The notes under the pieces are model-generated. The model saw nothing but the letters and a program-made list of their open reading frames with translations, searched no databases and was not told the DNA's origin. 38,556 bases of DNA from Hyphomicrobiales bacterium (lineage in GTDB: Bacteria > Pseudomonadota > Alphaproteobacteria > Rhizobiales > Xanthobacteraceae): NCBI GenBank assembly GCA_017305455.1, contig JAFKKO010000141.1, forward strand, positions 1 through 38,556, written 5' to 3'. Positions 30,563-38,439 of this stretch are shown here, one piece after another. Each line of letters begins with the position of its first letter. The first letter of the stretch is position 1. Both the position numbers and the translations under genes were made by a program.

Positions 30563-31905
30563 TCGGCCGCTCGCTCTTCGTCCGTCTTACGATCCTGTCC
30601 GGCGTCCTGATCCTGCTTGCGCTCGCTCTGGGCGGCGTGGCGCTGACATGGCTGTTCGAGCGCGAGGTGGAGCGCCGCGCGGTCTACGATCTCACCCAGC
30701 ATTTGCAGACCCTGGCGGCGCAGGTCCGGATCGACAAGGACAAGCCGGCGCTCGATGCCGAGCCCGCCGACCCGCGTTTCAACGAGCCCTATAGCGGCCT
30801 TTACTGGCAGATCCAGACGCCCTCCGGCGAGCGGCTGCGCTCCCGCTCGCTGTGGGACTTCAACCTTCCCGCCGACCGGGCCGCGTCGGCGACCAAGCCG
30901 CATGTCGGCGTTTCCACGACGCCAAACGGCCTTGAACTGATCTCGATCAGCCGCCGCGTGACGCTGGAATCCCCTGCCGGCACCGACAATGCCCTGATCA
31001 CGGTGGCGCTGGACCGGCGCGACATCGTCACGGCGCGCAGCGCGTTCCTGCAATTCCTGATTCCCTCGCTTCTCGTGCTCGCCGCGCTGCTGACGGCGGC
31101 GATGGCGACCTTCCTGCAACTGGCGCTGCGTCCTTTCCGGACGCTGAGCACCGGTCTGAAAGCCATCCACAGCGGCGCGACGCGGACCTTGTCCGGCCGC
31201 TTTCCCGACGAGGTGCAGCCCGTCGTCGACGATCTGAACCGGCTGATCGCGTTCCAGGACGTCGCCGTCGCCGAGGCCCGCGCCCATGCTGGCGATCTCG
31301 CTCATGGCCTGAAAACGCCGCTCGCCATTCTCGGTGCCGTCGCCCGCGACATGACCGATCGCGGACAAACCGACCTCGCAAACGATATCGGCGAGCAGGT
31401 CCACGCTATGGACAGCCACGTCAGACGGGCGCTGGCGCGCGCGCGGGTCGGGCTGGTGGGACGGCTCAGCAGTCAATCGACGCCGGTGCGGCCTGTCGTC
31501 ACCAAAGCCATCGAGGCCCTGAGCAAGCTCAATCGCTCCCGCGATCTGCAATGGCGGCTGCAGATCGACGGTGAGCCGAGGTTTGAGGGAGATGCCGGCG
31601 ACCTGACCGAAATTCTCGGCAACGTCCTCGACAATGCCGGAAAATGGGCCAGCCGGACCGTCTGCGTCACGGCTGCGATCAGGAACGGCCAATTACGCTT
31701 TGTCATCGAGGATGACGGGCCGGGCATGCCGCATCACGCGATCGACTCCATCGAACGCGGCAAGCGCTGGGACAACGAGGTGGACGGGACCGGCTTCGGC
31801 CTCGCGATCGTGCGGGATCTGGTGACGGCCTATGGCGGCGGACTGACTTTTGAGCGCGCCGATCTGGGAGGCCTGCGCGTCGTCATGACGTTTCCCGCAA
31901 GATAA
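30559..31905 (+). CDS. Sensor histidine kinase
   Basis: A 448-residue membrane histidine kinase. Helix 1 is ILSGVLILLALALGGVALTW (residues 12-31) and helix 2 SAFLQFLIPSLLVLAALLTA (about 161-180). A sensor region of about 125 residues lies between them in the periplasm. A HAMP-like part follows, then the phosphorylated His249 in DLAHGLKTPLAIL. The ATP-binding domain shows NVLDNAGKWA (N box), EDDGPGMP and GTGFGLAIV. The start ATG overlaps the regulator stop by ATGA. It is PhoQ-like in size and plan; the stimulus is unknown. Confidence 0.93.
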   Translation: MIGRSLFVRLTILSGVLILLALALGGVALTWLFEREVERRAVYDLTQHLQTLAAQVRIDKDKPALDAEPADPRFNEPYSGLYWQIQTPSGERLRSRSLWDFNLPADRAASATKPHVGVSTTPNGLELISISRRVTLESPAGTDNALITVALDRRDIVTARSAFLQFLIPSLLVLAALLTAAMATFLQLALRPFRTLSTGLKAIHSGATRTLSGRFPDEVQPVVDDLNRLIAFQDVAVAEARAHAGDLAHGLKTPLAILGAVARDMTDRGQTDLANDIGEQVHAMDSHVRRALARARVGLVGRLSSQSTPVRPVVTKAIEALSKLNRSRDLQWRLQIDGEPRFEGDAGDLTEILGNVLDNAGKWASRTVCVTAAIRNGQLRFVIEDDGPGMPHHAIDSIERGKRWDNEVDGTGFGLAIVRDLVTAYGGGLTFERADLGGLRVVMTFPAR

Positions 31906-31933
31906 GCGCCCGGACTCGAGATCTATCCAAAAA

Positions 31934-31960
31934 AAAAGCCGCCCATCATGGGCGGCTTTT
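31934..31960. terminator. Bidirectional terminator after the sensor kinase
   Basis: AAAAGCCGCCCA and TGGGCGGCTTTT form a 12-bp stem with loop TCA, flanked by an A run on the left and T on the right. It serves the kinase operon and also the tRNA transcribed from the other side. Confidence 0.9.
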
Positions 31961-31988
31961 CAAAAACCTCATAAAAACAGAGGCTTAT

Positions 31989-32065
<77 letters not shown>

Positions 32066-32261
32066 TCAAACCGGCTTCACTGAGAGCAAACTCGCCACTT
32101 TCAACGCCCAAGACGTCGATCGACCAGCCCGAAAGCTCCAGAGAAGAACGCCGGGGCAGCGCCCTCAGCGTGGGGTGTATGTATCAATGGACCCCGGTTT
32201 TGGAAAGGGCCGAAATCGACCTTTTTCGCTTTTTTACCGGCTATCTCACTGAAAAAAGCCC

Positions 32262-32675
32262 TTAAACCACCGGCGTCGTCCGCTCGCCGCCGGCGGACAG
32301 TCCGAGCGCCTCCAGCCCCTCTGCCAGCAGATCGCCGAGCAGCGGCTGGCCGAGCAGATAGCGCGCGGTATGGGACGTGTGGCTGCGCGCAACCTCGGCG
32401 CGGAGTTCGTCCCAATCGCCGGCAGCGCCGTCGCCGCGGCCAAGCCACACCAGAGCGACAAGATCGATCTGCTGGTCGACGCTCAACGCATTCACGAAAC
32501 CGGTGATTTCGCGTGCCACCGGATCGTCGGCATTGTCCTCCAGAACGTCGATCATGTTGTCGTCCGAAGCGTTGGATGCCGGATCGGGATCGGTCACGCT
32601 TTCCTTGGCGTCGAATTCACGCGCCTTCAGAATGAGATATCCGACCTGTTCGGTCGAGATCGACAATTCGGGCAT
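32262..32675 (-). CDS. DUF3775 domain-containing protein
   Basis: A 137-residue acidic cytosolic protein. The pattern LSISTEQVGYLILKAREFDA, acidic DPDPASNASDDNMIDVLEDN and then EITGFVNALSVDQQIDLVAL, VWLGRG, HTARYLLGQPLLGDLL fits the alphaproteobacterial DUF3775 family. Function is unknown. It stands alone on the minus strand, downstream of nothing in particular. Confidence 0.82.
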   Translation of the reverse strand: MPELSISTEQVGYLILKAREFDAKESVTDPDPASNASDDNMIDVLEDNADDPVAREITGFVNALSVDQQIDLVALVWLGRGDGAAGDWDELRAEVARSHTSHTARYLLGQPLLGDLLAEGLEALGLSAGGERTTPVV

Positions 32676-33004
32676 TCGTCACGCTCCGGCGATGATGGCT
32701 GGTTCCTCAACGCCGTGCATGGCTGCACGATCCATGTGCAGCCAAATGAAATTCGCGAACAGAGAATGTGCGGTTTGCGCGCCCATCCTCCAGCGCAATG
32801 ACGGAGAGGATCGAATCCTACGCAACCCAGCCATTCGGTGGGGGCGCCGCCGCCGCCCGGTCTTTGATTGAATTTCAGCGTAGGGTGTTTCAAGTAAGAG
32901 AAGGGCTGACCGGTCCTGAAGAGCAGCAGTATGTTTTGACTTCAAGAGATTTGATGCCCTGGCATCAACGAACTCCCATCAGCAACAAATCCCGGACGCA
33001 TCAT
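32676..33004. other. Gene-free stretch between DUF3775 and glutathione-transferase genes
   Basis: About 330 bases between two divergent genes, holding both promoters. Open frames here read into the start of the following gene, but their extra residues are not family-like. I see no RNA gene or repeat. Confidence 0.45.
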
Positions 33005-33616
33005 ATGAAGCTGACCTTTTCGCCATCCTCCCCTTTTGCCCGCAAGGTGCGGATCAGCGCCATTGAACTCGGCTTGATGGATAAGATCGAATTGGTCCCG
33101 ACGACGGTTGCGCCGGCAACACCCAATGAGAAGTATGCCGACCATGTGAATCCGCTACGGAAGCTGCCGGCCCTCATTCTCGATAACGGTGACGTGCTGT
33201 TCGATTCCACCGTCATCGTCGAATATCTCGATGACCTCGCCGGCGGCGGCAAGCTGTTTCCAGCCAAGGGACCGGAGCGCTGGAAGGTGAAGACCGAGCA
33301 TGCCCTGGTCCAGGGCATGCTCGATGCGATGCTGCTGTGCCGCTACGAAAAGGGCGTACGACCGGAAGCGCTGCGCTGGCCGAAATGGATCGACGATCAG
33401 TGGGATCGCGTCTGGCATGGGCTCAAATATTTTGAGAATCGCCCCGCAGTCCTGTCCCGCCCGTTCGACATCACCCACGTCGCGCTGGCCTGCCTGTTCG
33501 GTTACGCCGATCTGCGTTTTCCGGATTCCCAGTGGCGGGACGCCTATCCGAAACTCAGCGCCTTCAACGAAAAGCTGTTGCAGCGCGAGTCCGTGAAGGT
33601 CTCGGCGCCGAAGTAA
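33005..33616 (+). CDS. Glutathione S-transferase family protein
   Basis: A 203-residue GST-like protein. The N-terminal half has MKLTFSPSSPFARKVRISAI, the NPLRKLPALILDNG stretch with the cis-Pro, and DSTVIVEYLDDLAGGG. The C-terminal helical domain has FDITHVALACLFGYADLRFP. It is close to YfcF/YibF-like bacterial GSTs, whose substrates are unknown; Ser-Pro-Phe at residues 9-11 is the likely glutathione-activating site. The start ATG at 33005 is where family similarity begins. A terminator follows at 33655. Confidence 0.88.
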   Translation: MKLTFSPSSPFARKVRISAIELGLMDKIELVPTTVAPATPNEKYADHVNPLRKLPALILDNGDVLFDSTVIVEYLDDLAGGGKLFPAKGPERWKVKTEHALVQGMLDAMLLCRYEKGVRPEALRWPKWIDDQWDRVWHGLKYFENRPAVLSRPFDITHVALACLFGYADLRFPDSQWRDAYPKLSAFNEKLLQRESVKVSAPK

Positions 33617-33654
33617 TCTCCGCCGCGCCGCCGGGCTTACAAGACACCAGGATC

Positions 33655-33680
33655 AGCCCCAGCCTTGCCGGGGCTTTTTC
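33655..33680 (+). terminator. Terminator of the glutathione-transferase gene
   Basis: AGCCCC (33655-33660) and GGGGCT (33670-33675) form a stem whose 9-base loop can partly pair, followed by TTTTTC. It lies 38 bases after the stop codon. Confidence 0.85.
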
Positions 33681-33838
33681 TTTGGCGGCTCCGGCATGAA
33701 GCCGTCCCCTTGCCCCGCCAGCAGCAACCCACCCGGCGACCCGAAAACCCTTCTTCTGGTTCTCCGCCCGCCTTGACGTAAGTCGATCAATCTGAAAACT
33801 TCTGTTTTTGAATTCCGAATTCCAAAATGGGGAACCCG

Positions 33839-34513
33839 ATGATTCCGCTCGACCCGGCGCCCAATCTGATCGATCAGGTCTACGCCCGCATCCTGGAGGC
33901 GATCGCCGATCACTCCCTGCCGCCCGGTCAGCGCATCAGGCAGAACGAACTCGCCGAACGGCTGGGCGTCTCGCGCCAACCCGTCAGCCACGCATTGCAT
34001 CTGCTGCACCGGCAAGGGCTGGTCGCCGAAAGCGGTCGCAAGGGTTTTCAGGTCACGGCGCTCGATCCGGTCCGCATCCGCCAGCTCTATGAAGTGCGCA
34101 GCGCGATCGACGCTCTCGCGGCTCGTCTCGCCGCAGAGCGCATCAAGACCGACATCCAAGGTCGGGCGCGGCTGGAGGCTGCCCTCGCCGCCGGACGCGG
34201 CATCGACGAGACCACATCCCTTGCCGCATTGATCGCACTCGACGTCGAATTTCACAGCGCGATCTATCGTCTGTCCGGCAATCCGGCGATCGAGGAAACG
34301 GTCGCACCGCAATGGCCGCATATGCGCCGCTCGATGGCGGCGGTTCTCGCCGAACTCAACTATCGCACCAGCGCCTGGCGCGAACACGAGATCATCGCCA
34401 AGCACGTTCTCGCCGGCGATGCCGCCGCGGCCGAAGCAGCCGCGCAGGCCCATGCGCTCGCTGCGGGACGAACCACGGAGGAACATCTGAAAGCACAGCG
34501 ACAAGCCGCCTGA
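33839..34513 (+). CDS. GntR family transcriptional regulator (FCD type)
   Basis: A 224-residue GntR regulator. The winged helix-turn-helix has LIDQVYARILEAIADHSLPP, RQNELAERLGVSRQPVSHAL and LVAESGRKGFQVT. The C-terminal FCD domain shows YEVRSAIDALAARLAAERI and HSAIYRLSGNPAI, with Asp/His positions (DVEFH) that normally bind a metal and a carboxylate effector. I start it at the ATG at 33839, which has GGGGAA 5 bases before; an ATG at 33827 adds four residues without a ribosome site. It precedes the SAF-type oxidoreductase gene on the same strand and likely controls it. Confidence 0.88.
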   Translation: MIPLDPAPNLIDQVYARILEAIADHSLPPGQRIRQNELAERLGVSRQPVSHALHLLHRQGLVAESGRKGFQVTALDPVRIRQLYEVRSAIDALAARLAAERIKTDIQGRARLEAALAAGRGIDETTSLAALIALDVEFHSAIYRLSGNPAIEETVAPQWPHMRRSMAAVLAELNYRTSAWREHEIIAKHVLAGDAAAAEAAAQAHALAAGRTTEEHLKAQRQAA

Positions 34514-34895
34514 CCAACACGCTTCAAGAAGCGCTTGCGATCTATGCAGAGCAACGCCCCGAAGTGTGGCGTGAAAAGAGCGGCGCGCCATCTCACGCTC
34601 AACGCGGTCTCGAACTCCATTCGCACGCCGACACGGCCGGAATTCATTACCCATCGTGATTTCACGCCGATCAAAACCGTACCGCACGACGCGCTGACAC
34701 AACTCGCCCGCCAGCCGCGACAGGCGGCGGAATAACGTCTTGCTCCAATCCCGCCGTTTCCTGATTGGGGCGACGGAATTTTCAGCCGGACGTATCAGCG
34801 ATCGTCGCAACCCTTGCGAACAGCCCTCGCGCCGCGCTTTGCTTTGTGGCAAGCAATCGCGATACTGCATGTTACCAACTGGATATCCGCGCCCC
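34514..34895. other. Gene-free stretch between GntR and oxidoreductase genes
   Basis: This 382-base stretch should hold the oxidoreductase promoter. A 66-codon frame (34535-34735) exists, but its product is basic, lacks any family feature and has no ribosome site. GTTACCAAC near 34870 has GTT/AAC arms of the sort GntR proteins use, too short to call. Confidence 0.4.
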
Positions 34896-36203
34896 ATGAA
34901 TCTGCATCATCTTCTCTCCGAACGTCACACCGCCGGCAAACCCGTCCGCGTCGCGCTGATCGGCGCCGGCAAGTTCGGCTCCATGTTCCTGTCGCAGGTG
35001 CCGCATACGCCCGGCCTCGAAGTGCCGGTGATCGTCGATCTTGATCCGCAGCGCGCGCAGGACGCATGCCGTACCGTCGGCTGGGATGACGCGCGGATCG
35101 CCGCCACCACCTTCACCGATGATGCCGCGAAAGCGTTCGCCTCGGTCGAGGTCGTGGTCGAGGCCACCGGCAATCCCGCCGTCGGCATCCGTCATGCCCG
35201 CGCGGCAATCGCGGCGGGCAAGCATATCGTCATGGTCAATGTCGAAGCCGATGTGCTCGCGGGCCCCCTGCTCGCCGAGGAAGCGCGCAAGGCCGGCGTG
35301 GTCTATTCGCTGGCCTATGGCGACCAGCCGGCGCTCACCGCCGAGATCGTCGATTGGGCGCGCGCAACCGGCTTCAAGGTGGTCGCCGCCGGCAAGGGCA
35401 CCAAATATCTGCCGATCTATCATGACGTCACACCGGACGGCGTTTGGGGGCATTACGGGTTGACCGCAGCCGAGGCACAGTCCGCCGGCATGAATCCGCA
35501 GATGTTCAATTCCTTCCTCGACGGCACCAAATCCGCCATCGAGATGGCGGCGATCGCCAATGCGACAGGTCTCGACGTTCCTTCGAACGGGCTGCTGTTT
35601 CCGCCCTGCGGCGTCGATGATCTGCCGCACATCATGCGGCCGCGCGAGCAAGGCGGCATACTGGAGAAATCGGGCCTTGCCGAAGTGGTGTCGTCGCTCG
35701 AACGCGACGGCCGGCCGGTGTTCCGCGATCTGCGCTGGGGAGTCTATGCGGTGCTGGAGGCGCCGAACGACTACGCGGCCGACTGCTTCCGTCAGTATGG
35801 CCTCAAGACCGATTCATCGGGCCGCTTCGCCGCGATGTACAAGCCCTATCACCTGATCGGTCTTGAACTGAACATCTCGGTGCTCTCGGCGGCGCTGCGC
35901 AAGGAGCCGACCGGACAACCGCGCGATTTCCGCGGCGATGTGGTCGCGGTGGCCAAGCGCCAATTGCGCGCCGGCGAAATGCTGGACGGCGAAGGCGGCT
36001 ATACGGTGTGGGGCAAGCTGATGCCGGCGGCGACCAGCCTGCGGGTCGGCGGGCTGCCGATCGGTCTCGCACACCGTGTCCGCCTGACGCGCGATGTCGC
36101 TCATGGCGCGATGGTGACCTGGAATGATGTCGAGATCGACGCCGGCAACGATGCGGTGGCGACACGGCGCGCGATGGAAAAGCAATTCGCCACCGCGCGA
36201 TAA
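34896..36203 (+). CDS. NAD(P)-dependent oxidoreductase with SAF-like C-terminal region
   Basis: A 435-residue oxidoreductase. The nucleotide fold is VRVALIGAGKFGSMFLSQV (about residues 17-35), followed by VIVDLDPQRAQD and VVVEATGNPAVGIRHARAAI, like homoserine-dehydrogenase/Gfo-Idh proteins. The middle has AAGKGTKYLPIYHDVTPDGV, and the C-terminal 90 residues (VAVAKRQLRAGEMLDGEGGY, GLPIGLAHRVRLTRDVAHGA) form a SAF-type beta-clip. Proteins of this family are annotated variously and act in sugar-acid or four-carbon acid breakdown in some bacteria; the substrate is not evident. The ATG at 34896 fits the family start. It is probably under the GntR/FCD regulator upstream. Confidence 0.85.
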   Translation: MNLHHLLSERHTAGKPVRVALIGAGKFGSMFLSQVPHTPGLEVPVIVDLDPQRAQDACRTVGWDDARIAATTFTDDAAKAFASVEVVVEATGNPAVGIRHARAAIAAGKHIVMVNVEADVLAGPLLAEEARKAGVVYSLAYGDQPALTAEIVDWARATGFKVVAAGKGTKYLPIYHDVTPDGVWGHYGLTAAEAQSAGMNPQMFNSFLDGTKSAIEMAAIANATGLDVPSNGLLFPPCGVDDLPHIMRPREQGGILEKSGLAEVVSSLERDGRPVFRDLRWGVYAVLEAPNDYAADCFRQYGLKTDSSGRFAAMYKPYHLIGLELNISVLSAALRKEPTGQPRDFRGDVVAVAKRQLRAGEMLDGEGGYTVWGKLMPAATSLRVGGLPIGLAHRVRLTRDVAHGAMVTWNDVEIDAGNDAVATRRAMEKQFATAR

Positions 36204-36212
36204 AGTCAAACG

Positions 36213-36303
36213 TCGTCATTGCGAGGACGCAAGCGACGAAGCAATCCAGTCCCCTTGTGCGGCCGGTCACGCTGGATTGCTTCGCTTCGCTCGCAATGAC
36301 GAC
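36213..36303. repeat. Long palindromic intergenic repeat
   Basis: GTCGTCATTGCGAG (36213-36226) pairs with CTCGCAATGACGAC (36290-36303), and GCAATCCAG pairs with CTGGATTGC inside. The 91-base unit folds as one long hairpin. Its translation gives the well-known repeat peptide LLRFARND, common as a false gene in Bradyrhizobium-group genomes. It could end transcripts from both sides. Confidence 0.85.
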
Positions 36304-36312
36304 AAGATGACT

Positions 36313-36909
36313 TTATTCGTCATCCATCATGATGGCGCTGAGCTTGTCGTAGTATTTGGTGACCAGCGTCACATTGCCCGGATATTGCACATTCGGGGTG
36401 TATTTCAGCGCCTCGTTCATATCGGCAAGCGCGTCCTGCTTGTCCTTGGCGGGCATCGTCTTGTCGGCGTTCACTTCATCGATCTGCTTCTTCAGCACGA
36501 TCGGCGGTTCGGTGAATGCCTTGGTCTTGGGATCGATCCCCGACAGTACCAGGCTCACATTAGCAACAACGTCGCTGTATTCAGCGTAGCCGGCAAAGCC
36601 GTTTTTCCTGGCAATATCATCAAGCTGTCCCTGCAGCTTGGGATCCGGCTTGTCGCCGCTGTTCTCCGGCAGCTTATCGGTAATCGCATCCATGTCCTTC
36701 TGCGCGGCGAGCAGCGATTGGATCTGCTTGTCGCTGAGCTCGATCTGCTTCATCGGCGGCAGTTCCTGCTGCTGCGGTGCCGGCGCGGCTGCGGGAGGCG
36801 CGGCAGGCGCCGCCTTGGGTGCTGGCGCGGGCTGCGCGAGCGCCACACCAACAGGCACGGCAAGGATCAGGGTCGTAACCGCGATCGCGGAACGGAAAAC
36901 AGAGCGCAT
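36313..36909 (-). CDS. Exported Ala/Pro-rich protein of unknown function
   Basis: A 198-residue secreted protein. MRSVFRSAIAVTTLILAVPV and the following ALAQ make a signal peptide. A linker of Pro, Ala and Gln follows (QPAPAPKAAPAAPP), then a charged helical part (IELSDKQIQSLLAAQKDMDA, YAEYSDVVANVSLVLSGIDP, DKTMPAKDKQDALADMNEAL). It is similar in plan to periplasmic helical proteins found across Bradyrhizobium relatives, none with a known role. The ATG at 36909 is chosen for the signal peptide start. It is a single gene. Confidence 0.75.
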   Translation of the reverse strand: MRSVFRSAIAVTTLILAVPVGVALAQPAPAPKAAPAAPPAAAPAPQQQELPPMKQIELSDKQIQSLLAAQKDMDAITDKLPENSGDKPDPKLQGQLDDIARKNGFAGYAEYSDVVANVSLVLSGIDPKTKAFTEPPIVLKKQIDEVNADKTMPAKDKQDALADMNEALKYTPNVQYPGNVTLVTKYYDKLSAIMMDDE

Positions 36910-37268
36910 GGAATCTTCCTCGCGGGCATGACAGGTTTGTATTGGTCGGAACGGCGACAACAAAGGTTCAGCGTTATTCTTTTCGCTCACAGCGAAACAT
37001 CACACGGTCCGGATGGATGGTTGCTTCGAATTATGTCGGAAAGAATACGACCCACGGAATGCCTCGAATGAGATCTCATTGAAAGCGCCGGGATGGAACT
37101 AAACATGCCGTGAATAGATGCCGACAGTCCACCCTCCATTACCCTTGAGCCATTGCCGATCGCCAAATCACCGATCGCCCGCGAGTCCCATAAAACGCTT
37201 CGAATAAGGCGCTTCAGAGCAATCCTGTTGGAATATTCCGGTGACCCAGTTGCTCTTCAGGGAGGTAC
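36910..37268. other. Gene-free stretch
   Basis: This 359-base stretch separates the exported protein from the autotransporter remnant. It holds the promoter of the former. I see no open frame with family features, no RNA gene and no strong repeat. Confidence 0.45.
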
Positions 37269-37876
37269 GTGAGTTTTGCCTATACTTGGCATCGCCTCCA
37301 AGGCAGCCGGACCATCGTTTTCCAGGGCTTTGGCGATCAGGCACGAGACAAGGACGATGCCGCTACGTTCCAGACCTTCGGCGAGCTGGGCTACGGGATC
37401 GACGGCTGGGCGTCGTTCGAGCCCTTCGTCAGCCTGACCTCTATGAACTTCACCGACGGCAAGTTCAACGAGCGCGGCGGCGCGGCCACGCTGCGGGTGG
37501 ACAGCAAGGCGATCGACACGACCTTTAACACGCTGGGCCTGCGGGGGTTCACGGTCTTGGACTTCGGCGGCCGGAATATGATGTTGAGGGGCCTGGCGGG
37601 GTGGCGCCACGCCTATGGCGACGTGACGCCGCTCTCAAGCAATGCTTTCGCTGGCGGCAACATCTTCACGGTGGCGGCGTGCCGATCGCCCGGGACGCGC
37701 TTGCACTGGAGGCTGCGCTCAATGTCGACCTCTCGCGCTCGATGCAGATCGGCATCCGCTATAACGGCCAGGTGGCCGACGCCAGCGAGCAGCACGGCAT
37801 AAAGGCCAATCTCGTGGCGCGCTCCGAGAGTGGTTTCGTTTTTGATGGAAACGAGACTCGTCATTGCCGGGCCTAG
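37269..37876 (+). pseudogene. Autotransporter C-terminal beta-barrel remnant, frameshifted
   Basis: The first frame gives RTIVFQGFGDQARD, ATFQTFGELGYGIDGWASFE, FNERGGAATLRV, TLGLRGFT and GWRHAYGDVTPLSSNAFAGG, the end of a type V autotransporter barrel. After INIFTV-like residues the homology moves to another frame (GVPIARDALALEAALNVDLS, YNGQVADASEQHGIKANLVA), so one base, probably a G near 37675, is missing. The expected terminal Phe is also lost. The passenger and the first barrel strands are absent: a stop lies at 37242. Oddly, a GGGAGGT stands just before the GTG at 37269, so the remnant could still be translated. Confidence 0.85.
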
Positions 37877-38012
37877 CCCGTCGAAGACGGGCGTGAACGC
37901 CCATATGACCGGATCTCCATCTTTTTGAGCGGGCTTTATCTTTTTGAATGGAAACGCGGGTCCTAAGCGAGCGGAAGCGACGCCGTTCTTCGAACGACTA
38001 TGCCCGCGCATG
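37857..38012. repeat. Pair of intergenic repeats in inverted orientation
   Basis: CGTCATTGCCGGGCCTAGCC with GTCGAAGACGGGCG (from 37857) and, read on the other strand, CGTCATGCGCGGGCATAGTC with TTCGAAGAACGG (ending 38012) are two diverged copies of one element facing each other. Between them lies CTTTTTGAGCGGGCTTTATC and a similar CTTTTTGAATGG. This element type is frequent between genes in Bradyrhizobium relatives. It abuts the end of the autotransporter remnant and may have helped break it. Confidence 0.7.
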
Positions 38013-38162
38013 ACGATCCCGAATCATCCTGAAATGCTCTGAGACGCCAGTGCCGCTGGAGCGCGATCAGGCGCTTCAGCAGCTTTGCGTGGCCCGTATT
38101 GGTCATTCGTGAAGACCCAGGGGTATCAGCGCGCGCCGTTCAGGCCGCCGCCAAGTTCGCTC

Positions 38163-38222
38163 AAAAACAAAAATGCCGCCTCCTGTCGTGCCTGAGCACT
38201 TGGGAAGCGGCGTTTTTGTTCG
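38163..38222 (-). terminator. Terminator of the rrn operon
   Basis: On the minus strand AACAAAAACGCCGCTTCCC pairs with GGAGGCGGCATTTTTGTT around a 20-base loop, followed by a T-rich end. It lies about 36 bases after the 5S gene. Confidence 0.85.
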
Positions 38223-38257
38223 AAAATCGTCAAGAGGAAATGTTCTGTCCTTGGCAG

Positions 38258-38373
38258 GCCTGGCAGCGACCTACTCTCCCAGGGCTTAAGCCATAGTACC
38301 ATTGGCGCAGAGGAGTTTAACGGCCGAGTTCGGAATGGGATCGGGTTGAGGCTCCTCGCTAAAACCACCAGGC
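38258..38373 (-). rRNA. rrf: 5S ribosomal RNA
   Basis: Read on the minus strand it starts GCCTGGTGG and ends CCAGGC, which pair as the terminal helix, and contains the conserved CCCGATCCCATTCCGAACTC and GGGAGAGTAGGTCG. Length is about 116 bases; ends are placed from the terminal helix and may be off by a base or two. Confidence 0.93.
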
Positions 38374-38439
38374 CGGCGAAGGACAGAAATACGAAGCAAT
38401 CTCGTCATCACACGCGAGTGCGTGTGGACATTGAAAATG

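Noticed and set aside
34535-34735. 66-codon open frame downstream of the GntR gene
   Set aside because: Basic product without a known domain or signal peptide and no ribosome site.
36124-37071. 315-codon open frame crossing the palindromic repeat
   Set aside because: It begins inside the oxidoreductase gene, reads through the repeat (giving the false peptide LLRFARND) and runs antisense to the exported protein.
37269-37802. Reading the autotransporter remnant as an intact protein
   Set aside because: Homology clearly switches frame near 37675 and the barrel's N-terminal strands, passenger and terminal Phe are missing.
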